64,000 nucleotides of DNA, taken from Sarcophilus harrisii (taxonomy: Eukaryota; Chordata; Mammalia; Dasyuromorphia; Dasyuridae). The notes below the pieces were generated by a model. That model saw nothing but the letters and a program-made list of their open reading frames with translations. It did no database searches and was not told where the DNA came from. Position 1 is the first letter of the stretch, and each line of letters opens with the position of its first letter. Below, piece by piece: positions 47,601 through 54,500 of this stretch. Location: positions 276,070,181 to 276,134,180 of the forward strand of contig NC_045430.1 in assembly GCF_902635505.1 (NCBI RefSeq), written 5' to 3'. The translations under genes were made by a program, and so were the position numbers.

Positions 47601-50303
47601 AGCAATCACAGGCGCTCTAAGGTTTGCAAAGTTCTGTACGAATGTTGTCATTGGATCCTCACAGAAACCCACAGTGACAGAACAGATATATTTATTTGTG
47701 TAGCAGGTGAGTCAAGGTTGGTCTACTATCACCATCTGGAAGATGTCTAGACTGGCTTTGAAGGGGCTGGTGAGGATGCTAGGTCTGGCGTTTGGGGCCA
47801 CGTGGTTGTCCCATAGGAGCCCCATCCCATCTCTGGTTATTACGGGTAGTTCTGCTACCGGGTGGACTGGTAGAAGGGCGAAGCTTTATGGGTTTGCTTT
47901 CCAGATCTAACCGTCGGCACAGGCTCAGAAGCAGTGAGATACCCCCGGGGCTTTAAACGCTCCTGCCATCAGACCCGTGTGCTCATTTTGCAGGGTAAAT
48001 GCCGCGTGTACAGAAAACGGCGTATGTCTTCTTACCGGACAGTGGATGAGATCACCGAAGATGACCTAGAAAACGTCGCTATCACTGTGAGAGATAAAAT
48101 CTACGACAAAGTTCTGGTAAGGACTTCATATCCGAAAGCCATATTTAAGGTGATTCTTCCCATATTTGCCATGCAGGGGACTGTTATTTGGCCTCTCTTT
48201 TGCATGGTAACCCGGATCAGGGCCCAGAGTGCCATAAAGTGAGTCATTCCGACTCACAATAAGGCGACTTTTTAGAGGAGGAGAAGCAGGTCAGTGTTGC
48301 TACAGACTGGACAATTTGGGGACTTGTTCTATTGGTTCTTTCGCATTAATCCCCTACTACATGTCCGGTCTTGTGCTTGGTGCCAAGGATACAGAAGAGT
48401 AATTCTTCCTGGCCTCAGGGAGCTTGCATTCTATTTGGTGAAAAACACATACACTGATAAATAAGAAATGTAGGCAAAGGTTTCAGTGGGAAGCATGAGC
48501 AGTTTGCCAGGGGCTGGAGGAGCGCTGCCGTCAGAAAATCCTCAGAAAGGAGGCGGCATCTGAGCTAAGACTTAAAGGGGGCTCGAGATTCCACGAGGCA
48601 AAACATGTCATCTCTGAGGGAGGACCGTAGTAGGGAATGGACTTGACTTGCTTGGAGTGACAGATGTAGAACTGTAAGGAACTACAGATGGTTAACCTGG
48701 AGCCTGGGGGAATTCTCTTGCCTTACTAAGTACCTGAGGCAGAATTCGAGCCCAGGAGGACCAGGGTCCTTTCCAGCCTGCCTTCCTTAAGTCTTGTTGG
48801 CTCACTTTGTCCATAACGTGAAAGAGGATTTCAATCACTGGACGTTTATTTGACGTTTATTAAATATCAACCACGGGCAGGCGCTTACTAAAAGGAGGAA
48901 AAAGACAAGGCATCTGCCCAGTTTTATGTAAGAGGGAAGAATGAGCTCATTGGTGTATGAGACACTTGCTGGATGCCAGACGGATTCGGGGAGCAGGTTC
49001 TTGGAAAGTGGCCGTGATGGTAAAGGGAGGTCATAGCTGAAGCTGCTCGGCCATGCAGAGAAATTCTGTCAATCCCTTCACTGCTTTCTTCCACACCTTA
49101 GGGTAACACGTGCCATCAATGCCGACAGAAGACCATCGATACTAAGACAGTGTGTCGGAACCTGGAGTGCGGGGGAGTCAGGGGGCAGTTCTGTGGCCCG
49201 TGCCTCCGGAATCGTTATGGGGAAGATGTAAGGTCGGCTCTCTTGGACCCGGTAGGTGGCCGTTCCTTTTCCTTCTTATCTCATCGCTGAACAGAGACAT
49301 TCATATTGCTCCCAACAAGCCATTCACTCATATTGTCAGATTTAAGTTTGATGTCAGCAAGCCAGCGGTGTGACATCCCAAAAAAGCAAGAGGAAGGAGT
49401 GGGGAAGGAGACTGGGCTCGTGGTCATCCTGTGGCGAGAGAGAAGTTGGAGAAAGGAGAGAAAGCTCCCAGCCCTATGGACGTCTCTGGGAGGGCAAGCA
49501 AGGACCGGGATCAGGGGAACAGGATGGGTCCGTTAGTGAGGGAAAGCTTTGTAGCAGCAGCAGGCAAGGCTGCCTTCTCACCAGAATGATGCTATTTGTG
49601 ATGATTAATATTTTATTATTTGGTATCAATCCCAAGTAGCTCAGTATTGGAGTTGGTTAGATCTGGCCCAGACACACTGGATGCTCACAAACGTCTGCCT
49701 CCTTTTCCACTCTCTCTTTATGCTGCCTTTGCTCTGGACAGAGAGAAGCTCTGGGCCCATGTTCTCCCCCCCTCTCCCCAGGGGTGTGTGGGAGGGCTCA
49801 CGCTGCAGGTGTCCTTCCATCCCCACCCCCTCCGGCCTCGCCTCCCAGCGGGGTCCTCTGCATCTCCCCGATTTTCTTCCTCCCAGGACTGGATGTGCCC
49901 CCCCTGCCGGGGGATTTGCAATTGCAGTTACTGTCGGCGGCGTGACGGACGATGTGCTACCGGCATCCTCATCCACCTGGCAAAATTTTATGGCTACAAC
50001 AACGTGAAAGAATACTTGGAGAGGTGAGGCTCCTTTTTGGCCTACCTGAAAGCTGAAAAGGAAATCGGGAAACCAGACAAAGGAGTTAACCAAGAATTAG
50101 GGGGTGACAAGGAGGGGGCCCCCAAAGTCTTAGTGCAGGGGTAAGGTCCAGGCTGCCCTGGGACACTTTACACCACTGGGAGGGGAGCTTTTATAGTGGA
50201 ACTTTGGTGTAGCTTAAAGGTGTACCCTGATTTACAGTAAACAGCTGAGTCTTTTTCTCATCTGTCTCTCAGCATACAGAAACAACTGGTTGAAGACCAT
50301 TAG
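28681..50303 (+). CDS. CDCA7L: CDCA7L (cell division cycle-associated 7-like; R1/JPO2/RAM2), ten coding exons
   Basis: The protein is nuclear. From the family, it binds MYC and LEDGF/PSIP1 and acts as a transcription regulator (repressor of MAOA). Coding exons: 28,681-28,704; 41,096-41,220; 43,753-43,881; 45,617-46,000; 46,941-47,012; 47,109-47,276; 47,994-48,116; 49,102-49,251; 49,887-50,023; 50,273-50,303. They give about 447 residues; human has about 454. Two LEDGF-binding-type motifs appear: EEDFFGF (exon 2) and ETEDFEGF (exon 3). A 12-residue Glu run lies in exon 4 and a [20 protein letters not shown] basic block in exon 6. The C-terminal R1-type zinc-finger domain (about residues 345-430) keeps twelve Cys, including CHQC, CGPC, CPPC and CNC. 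Exons have GT-AG borders and agree in phase except at the exon 1/2 junction. CDCA7 is excluded because the N-terminal exons and the C-terminus VEDH match CDCA7L. Confidence 0.96.
28881..30439 (+). other. CDCA7L intron 1, first part
   Basis: No second exon or RNA gene is seen. The GC-rich character fades after about 29,500. A MAR1/L2-like patch may lie near 30,040-30,250 (GGGCATGTAGTGAGCATTTA). Confidence 0.4.
30440..31062. repeat. Polypyrimidine tract in CDCA7L intron 1
   Basis: About 620 bases of almost only C and T on the transcribed + strand, in CCTTTTC, CTTCCC and TTCTC patterns with rare A. Frames of up to 296 codons rich in Phe, Leu, Ser and Pro run through it; these are compositional. 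The tract could form triplex (H-DNA) and bind PTB-type proteins in RNA, which is inference. Confidence 0.95.
31063..32717 (+). other. CDCA7L intron 1, middle part
   Basis: MIR-like pieces lie at about 32,150-32,280 (GATTCAGAGAAATTCGGTCT, CACATCTGTAAAATAAGGCA) and a MAR1-like piece at 32,440-32,500. No exon is seen. Confidence 0.45.
32718..32940 (+). mobile_element. hAT-Charlie-type MITE with target duplication
   Basis: A 207-bp element (32,726-32,932) with 14-bp terminal inverted repeats, CAGTGGTTCTCAAA and TTTGAGAACCACTG. It is flanked by the 8-bp duplication CTTTAGAG / ATTTAGAG (7 of 8 match). Eight-base duplications and this terminal sequence are typical of hAT-Charlie elements. It carries no coding capacity. 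Confidence 0.88.
33060..35480 (-). repeat. Antisense LINE, HAL1-like (ORF1-type and 3' end, no ORF2 seen)
   Basis: Read on the - strand, the left part (33,100-34,130) looks like an L1-type 3' end: the + strand phrases CCAAATTGCTCTACAGAATG and CCACATCTCCTCTACAATTT are antisense forms of it. The right part (34,700-35,350) looks like antisense ORF1: AAATCTCTTCCAGGAGGCGA, TTTTCCAGGTCAGATGTTTT and AATTTCTCATAAAGTTATTC. No ORF2 block (endonuclease or FADD) lies between. This fits HAL1, the 'half-L1' group known in marsupials, or an L1 with a large internal deletion. It is old and diverged. The recognition rests on memory of the families. Confidence 0.5.
35481..35800 (+). repeat. MIR-like SINE relic
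   Basis: Phrases CCAGCTGTGTGATTCTGGAC, GACAAGTCACTTTCTGGC, TTCATGTGTAAAATGAGGGT and GAGGATCAAATGAGATAATT follow the usual MIR order. Confidence 0.7.
35801..37940 (+). other. CDCA7L intron 1, repeat-poor part
   Basis: An L2 3' tail lies near 36,340-36,470 (GTGAGCTCTCTGAGGCAAGG, CTCAATACATACTTATTGAA). A C run lies at 37,279-37,292. The open frames at 37,059-37,900 show no family similarity. No exon is seen. Confidence 0.4.
37945..38475. repeat. Degenerate (TATC)n / (TATCTG)n microsatellite block
   Basis: About 530 bases dominated by CTATC and TATATC steps. Open frames of Tyr, Ile, Ser and Leu residues through it are artefacts of the repeat. Confidence 0.93.
38575..38623. repeat. (GT)n microsatellite
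   Basis: About 24 uninterrupted GT units in CDCA7L intron 1. Confidence 0.95.
38630..41095 (+). other. CDCA7L intron 1, GC-rich end
   Basis: GC content rises from about 39,350 and stays high to exon 2. Many long open frames on both strands (up to 261 codons) come from this composition, and I find no family similarity. G runs crowd 40,983-41,072 just before the exon 2 acceptor. Confidence 0.5.
40983..41072 (+). other. G-run cluster just before CDCA7L exon 2
   Basis: Multiple runs of 5-12 G fall within 90 bases, ending 24 bases before the exon 2 border. They satisfy the four-runs rule for a G-quadruplex many times over, in DNA and in the pre-mRNA. Only a short pyrimidine stretch (TTTTCCTTCCCTCCAG) separates them from the exon. 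Confidence 0.8.
41096..41220 (+). CDS. CDCA7L: CDCA7L coding exon 2, with a one-base phase conflict
   Basis: The frame [18 protein letters not shown] then [11 protein letters not shown] matches human [20 protein letters not shown] strongly and carries the first LEDGF-binding-type motif. The exon is 125 bases from the only AG that fits. Exon 1 ends and exon 3 begins in phase 0, so 126 bases are expected. After METL the similarity to the human Ser-rich stretch stops ([12 protein letters not shown]), while SFDPSQEK shows in another frame. This suggests base errors or real indels. Confidence 0.85.
41265..41605. repeat. GC-rich imperfect tandem repeats in CDCA7L intron 2
   Basis: GCATCCGGGCCCTG recurs about 117 bases apart (near 41,391 and 41,508), with a shorter related copy near 41,338. 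G runs of 8-11 bases lie between. Open frames on both strands are compositional. Confidence 0.7.
41650..43752 (+). other. CDCA7L intron 2, remainder
   Basis: GC content falls steadily, ending in an AT-rich stretch (43,620-43,740) just before exon 3. No extra exon is recognised. The open frames at 42,081-42,558 and 42,661-42,939 have no family similarity. Confidence 0.45.
43753..43881 (+). CDS. CDCA7L: CDCA7L coding exon 3
   Basis: Forty-three codons, phase 0 at both ends: [17 protein letters not shown], then [19 protein letters not shown]. It matches human DVRFHSKYFTEELRRIF and carries the second acidic-Phe-x-Gly-Phe motif. Acceptor GGTTTTAG, donor GTAACT. Confidence 0.97.
43882..45616 (+). 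other. CDCA7L intron 3
   Basis: A MIR-like relic lies at 44,040-44,160 (GGATTCAAATCCAGTTCAAC). An L2 3' tail lies at 45,425-45,535 (GAGAGCAGAGACTC, GGCACATAGTAGGCACTTAA). The rest is not recognised. Confidence 0.5.
45617..46000 (+). CDS. CDCA7L: CDCA7L coding exon 4
   Basis: The largest exon, 128 codons in phase 0, opening [14 protein letters not shown]. It holds a 12-residue Glu run, then [11 protein letters not shown] (identical to human), a Ser/Lys-rich part, and [10 protein letters not shown] before [15 protein letters not shown]. Donor GTAAGA. The exon is disordered and acidic, as in the family. Confidence 0.97.
46001..46940 (+). other. CDCA7L intron 4
   Basis: No repeat family is clear and no exon is seen. 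Short GT- and CA-rich words occur near 46,410-46,570. Confidence 0.4.
46941..47012 (+). CDS. CDCA7L: CDCA7L coding exon 5
   Basis: Twenty-four codons, [20 protein letters not shown] and four more. It matches human [20 protein letters not shown] and continues the leucine-rich helix from the end of exon 4. Acceptor TCCTTAG, donor GTAAGT. Confidence 0.97.
47109..47276 (+). CDS. CDCA7L: CDCA7L coding exon 6
   Basis: Fifty-six codons: [20 protein letters not shown], then [20 protein letters not shown] and [16 protein letters not shown]. The basic block is a likely nuclear-localisation signal and is nearly identical to human. Acceptor CTTCCAG, donor GTATGT. Confidence 0.97.
47277..47993 (+). other. 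CDCA7L intron 6
   Basis: A MIR-family piece lies at 47,600-47,710 (CTCTAAGGTTTGCAAAGTTC, GGATCCTCACAGAAACCC). Nothing else is recognised. Confidence 0.5.
47994..48116 (+). CDS. CDCA7L: CDCA7L coding exon 7
   Basis: Forty-one codons: [20 protein letters not shown], then [20 protein letters not shown]. It matches human GKCREYRRRHRISSFRPVED closely and the rest nearly exactly. It precedes the zinc-finger part. Acceptor TTTGCAG, donor GTAAGG. Confidence 0.97.
48117..49101 (+). other. CDCA7L intron 7 with a MAR1-like relic
   Basis: The stretch 48,345-48,900 follows the MAR1-like order: CCTACTACATGTCCGGTCTT, GGCCTCAGGGAGCTTGCATT, GATAAATAAGAAATG, ACTTAAAGGGGGCTCGAG. No exon is seen. Confidence 0.6.
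49102..49251 (+). CDS. CDCA7L: CDCA7L coding exon 8 (first half of zinc-finger domain)
   Basis: Fifty codons opening [20 protein letters not shown] and ending [20 protein letters not shown]. It is nearly identical to human. The cysteines of the 4-Cx2C type R1 domain are kept; human GCCG is ECGG here, so one non-ligand-looking Cys differs. Acceptor CACCTTAG, donor GTAGGT. Confidence 0.98.
49252..49886 (+). other. CDCA7L intron 8
   Basis: No repeat or extra exon is recognised. Several open frames overlap the next exon in other frames and are shadows. Confidence 0.45.
49887..50023 (+). CDS. CDCA7L: CDCA7L coding exon 9 (second half of zinc-finger domain)
   Basis: It opens [20 protein letters not shown] and ends [16 protein letters not shown] plus two bases. 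It matches human [20 protein letters not shown]. The five remaining cysteines plus GRCATG complete the domain. Acceptor CTCCCAG, donor GTGAGG, phase 2. Confidence 0.98.
50273..50303 (+). CDS. CDCA7L: CDCA7L coding exon 10 and stop
   Basis: Completes Ser, then IQKQLVEDH and a TAG stop; human ends LQKELVEDN. Acceptor GTCTCTCAG follows a good pyrimidine stretch. The single base C plus the two of exon 9 restore the frame. Confidence 0.97.
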
Positions 50304-50797
50304 GATGCAGAGAAAATGGCCAGAAATGGGGAAGGGGGGGGTCTCGTCGGGAAGACCCCCTTCCCCGATGGGTGTTCCAGATTTGATGAGTGTTGTGACG
50401 GTTTTCTTTGTACAGGGAGCAGCTGTTGGGGGGAAACTCAGCAGTTTGGCTTCTTCCTGTGCACGGTTTGTGACGCTTTGTCCCATGTTCGTAAAGTTTC
50501 TCAGGAAAACATCGTCTTAGTACAGGGGTCAGTGGATTGTCCCCGGCCCGCGATAGCCAGCCTAGTACATTGAGGTCTTTACAAAAACGCTTCTAACTGA
50601 AAAGCACAATGAGAATAATGTAGATATTGTTAACCTTCCAGGTTAAGTTTACAAGGAGAAAACTTGATAAGCCCCTCCCGGCCTGGGAAGGAAATGCTCA
50701 GGTATTGACTGTGCCCTAAATAACCCCTGGAAGACAAGGCTGCCCTTGGCCCGAGACGCATTCGAGATTTGGAATCGGGGCTTTTTTTTCTTTACCC

Positions 50798-50803
50798 TTT
50801 ATT
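50798..50803 (-). terminator. DNAH11: DNAH11 poly(A) signal, second candidate
   Basis: AATAAA on the - strand, 473 bases past the stop. It would be used only if the nearer one is skipped. Confidence 0.35.
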
Positions 50804-50947
50804 ACCAAGTGCAATTATTTGGAAGAACTTGAAAGTGTAGCGTTGATTTTTCAGTTTGCTTATAGAAAAACCTGCCCGGCCCATTTCTCCGTTTCTTTAA
50901 GGAAGGAACCCATTTGGGGACCTCCCCCCAAAGCCCACATGAACACT

Positions 50948-50953
50948 TTTATT
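50948..50953 (-). terminator. DNAH11: DNAH11 poly(A) signal, first candidate
   Basis: AATAAA on the - strand, about 320 bases past the TGA at 51,271. It is the first canonical hexamer downstream. Use of it gives a 3' UTR of about 340 bases, lying within the CDCA7L 3' UTR on the other strand. Confidence 0.55.
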
Positions 50954-51270
50954 TGACGCTTGGTCTCTTAGAGCAGAAATCCCCCTTGGGGAGCGGGCAC
51001 TCAGCCTTGTTTTTCAGGTCTTGTTTTAGTGATTTCACGGTAAGCCACGTAAGGGATACGAGCCTTAACTTTTGTTTCTGGGGTTGCAGACGCTTTGTGG
51101 TGGCGGGGAGAACACGGCCTTTCTCTCGTGTTGGTTTGTCTGTCTCTTCCTATCCCTCCCTTTTTCTTTTATGGGGAGGGGGAAATGTCACGTCCTCAGT
51201 AATTTCTGTGGAAGACGCTTGCAGGACATCTTTGGGGGGGTGGCCGTTGCCTTTCGGGGAGCACCCCCTT

Positions 51271-51518
51271 TCACCCGGCCAGGAGCAGGGCCGCCCCCGC
51301 CAGCACCCACTTGGCGGCCTTCTCCTGGCTCTTCAGCCTGAAGGTCCACACGTAGGTGGGGCCCCGGGTCCGGGTTTGGTACACAGGGCACTCGTAGGTG
51401 AGCTTCGTGTCCTGCCTGTCCGCTGGAATGGCCCTGACGAAGATGACCGGCATGGGTGAGCTCAGCTCCATGAGGCGCGCCTCTGCCATGGTCCCGGCCT
51501 GGACGTCCCAGCGTGCTC
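51271..51518 (-). CDS. DNAH11: DNAH11 terminal coding exon
   Basis: After acceptor CTGTCCTAG, two bases complete Gly and the exon reads [81 protein letters not shown], then TGA. Eighty-two codons. The end is typical of axonemal heavy chains. Confidence 0.97.
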
Positions 51519-54500
51519 CTAGGACAGAGCACACGGGTCACTGCTGTATGGAATGCCTGGGGGGCTTGGGGTACCCTGCTGTGGGCACACAGTTGGATGC
51601 AATAAAAGTCACTGCTGATTACTCTCTAAAGCTGATGGATTTCTTGGAGGGAGGGGCCGGAGGACACTTAGAATGGCAAGTGACCAAAGGAGGGCAGAGT
51701 CTCAGCTCTCGGGTTTGTGCCCTGAGCCTCCGTCCCCTCACCTGGAAGGGAAGGAGAGGCCGCGGTCCCGGCCAAGAGTTTACCTTGGGAGCAATGACAT
51801 TAATGGGCCAGAAGTAAAGCAGATTTCTGGGGAGCTCTTGGGGTCACAGGGCAGGAAAGGCCCCAGGATCTGTCACCGCTCCCACTCTGACATCCTGCTG
51901 GACCCGGGGAGTCACTAAGCTGATTCCTAGACTCGCTTCCAGCTTTGGGAAGCCGAGTCTGTGGGGCCTTAAGCCAAAGCCATCCCAGCCCCATTTTGTG
52001 CATGGGGCACAGGAAGTAGTTCAGTGGTTTGCCCAAGCTCCTTACACTATTCGGCCTTCATTTCCTCCTGACTTACAGGTGAGGAAACTGAGGCAGGAGC
52101 AACGCTCCTTGGGGGGCCAGCCTGCTGCCTGGGGTCTGCTGCCCACTTTGGCCACGATGCTGTGGAGGAGGACGTCCACCAGGGGGTGGCCTTGGGCAGC
52201 AGCAGCAGCCCGGAACCCTGGCCGAGCTCCCCAGTCTGACCTGGGAGAGGATGGGCCAGAGGGGACCACCAGGACCGGGCCCTGGCCCTGCACCCCTCCC
52301 TGAGCTGCGGGGCCGGCCGGGTGGCCTCGGCTTCCTCGCCTGTAAATGGGGGGCCCCTCCCAGCGATTCTGTAGGCTCAGTCAGGAGCCGAGCCCCTTGT
52401 CCTGGGGTACCGTGTGGCTCAGGATCCTCCCCAGAATGGCTGAAGGCCTAATCTGTGTGGCAATCGGCCAACATCGCAGCACTGAGGGGGGTCAAGGGCA
52501 GAGGACTAGGACAGGGCCGGGACTTGCTTCCTGACCTGGGGGACAAACGGGATCCTTTGCCCCATCCTGGGCCATGGAGCCTGGGTGGGTTTCTGGCCAG
52601 GTCTGCAGCGCTGCTGGGCCATGGGTGATGTGTTGTGGAGAAAGTCCTAGATTTGGGGTCTAGACATCCCTGCTCTAAGGCTGCCTTGGAGACTGGGCGA
52701 GTCCCTTTCTTCCTATGGGCCTCAGTTTCCCCATCTGTAAAACGGGTGGCTGCCTCTGAGGGCCCCTCTTACCCTCCATGAAGAGCCCGTGAATGTAGGC
52801 GCCCTCCCTCGGGGGATGGCCGTAATCCTCCTTGGCCTTCTTGGTCACGTCCACGGTCAGACACATCTTGTCCAGAGGCCATGCGTTCTTCCGGGCCGTG
52901 CTCTGCATGACAGCTTCCGGGGGAGGGGGGAACAAACTGGGTGAGCAGGTGTCTGGGCCCCAGAGCTCCCAGGGAGGCCCTAAAGGGAGACCCCGGCCCT
53001 GGGCCAGCTCAGGATGGGGAGTCTCCCAGCCCTGGCGCCTCCCCCTAATGGAGGCCGGCGCCATGATCTGGGGCCCAGAGAAGCCCTGCGGGGACAGCTC
53101 TGCCATGGTGGGACGCCCAGGGGCCCTGCCCCTACCTGTCAGGAAGGACTGCGGGTTAAAGAGTCCGGACAGCCATACTACTGCCGGCAGGGCCAGGTCC
53201 TGGGCCCAGCCGTCCAGCTCTCGGCACCTCGCCAGGAGGTCGCTGAACCTGGTGGGAGAGAGAGGGACCAGGTTCTGGGTGGGGTGAGGCCCTAGGGGAG
53301 CCCATGGGGGACCAGGTTCTGTGTGGGCCCAGAGGCCCTGGGGGAGCCCACGGGGGTCAAGACTGGTTCTCCTTCCTGGGGCCCAGCCCCAGGGTCACGT
53401 GCAGAAATCATGCTTCTGCTGATGCGTTATTAAAGTGATTTTCTTTCTGGACGGCCTTCTGTCCTGATCAGGGTTCCCTGTCTCTAAGGGGCAGGTTTGG
53501 CTCCCACCCGAGGCGGTGGCAACCGCATGAGACTTCCAAGAAAACTCAGTTTCCCTTTTATTTTAAAAATTAACCAGCAACAGCATCTAAATTCTTAAAA
53601 GAGAAATGAAGAGAGCTGCAAGAAGAAATGGACAGCAAAACTATAATAGTGGGAAATCTCAACCTTGCACTCTCAGAATTAGATAAATCAAACCACAAAA
53701 CAAATAAGAAAGAAGTCAAGGAGGCAAATAGAGTACTAGAAAAGTTCGATATGATAGACCTCTGGAGAAAACTGAATGGAGACAGAAAGGAGTACGCTTT
53801 CTTTTCAGCAGTTCATGGAACCTATACAAAAACTGACCATATAGAGCAGGAATGAACTGAACCAGCTATGCCCAGCGAAAGAACTCTGGGAGATGATTAA
53901 GAACCATTACATTGAATTCCCAATCCCTATATTTTTATCCGCCTGCATTTTAGATTTCCTTCACAGGTAATTGTACAATATTTCAGAGTCTGATTCTTTT
54001 TGTGCAGCAAAATAACAGTTTGTCAAAACCGTTATTTTGTGTATCTAATTTATACTCTAACATATTTAACATCTACTGGTCATCCTGCCATCTGGGGGAG
54101 GGGGTGGGGCGGAGGGGAAAAATTGGAACAAAAGGTTTGGCAGTTGTCGATGTAAAATTACCCATGTATATAACTTGTAAATAAAAAGCTATGAAATAAA
54201 AAAAAGAAAGAAAAAAAAATTGACTATAAATTAGGACATAAAAACCTCAAATGCAATAAGGCAGAACTAGTAAATGCATCCTTTTCAGACCATGATGCAA
54301 TGAACATTACATTCAATAAAAAGCCAGGGGAAAATAGACCATAAAATAACTGGAAACTAAATAATCTCATACTAAAGAATGATTGGGTGAAACAGCAAAT
54401 CATAGACATAATTAATAACTTCACCCAAGAAAATGACAATATTATGAGACATCATACCAAAATGTGTGGCATGCAGCCAAAGCAGTAATAAGGGGAAATT

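Larger units (their letters stand above)
50304..51620 (+). other. CDCA7L: Probable CDCA7L 3' UTR
   Basis: The first canonical AATAAA on the + strand after the stop is at 51,601-51,606, giving a 3' UTR of about 1.3 kb. From memory human CDCA7L has a 3' UTR of similar size. It runs antisense across the last DNAH11 coding exon (51,271-51,518). Use of an earlier non-canonical signal cannot be excluded. Confidence 0.6.
51519..52772 (-). other. DNAH11 last intron
   Basis: No repeat of clear family is seen except a short MIR-like tail near 52,660-52,750 (GGCCTCAGTTTCCCCATCTG). A CTCF-like sequence lies at 52,176-52,190. Confidence 0.5.

Noticed and set aside
28681-50303. The + strand gene as CDCA7
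   Set aside because: CDCA7 shares the zinc-finger end but lacks the [10 protein letters not shown] and [11 protein letters not shown] exons and the VEDH/VEDN end seen here.
50914-51459. A 181-codon + strand frame
   Set aside because: Its second half is the antisense of the DNAH11 terminal exon and the first half is CDCA7L 3' UTR.
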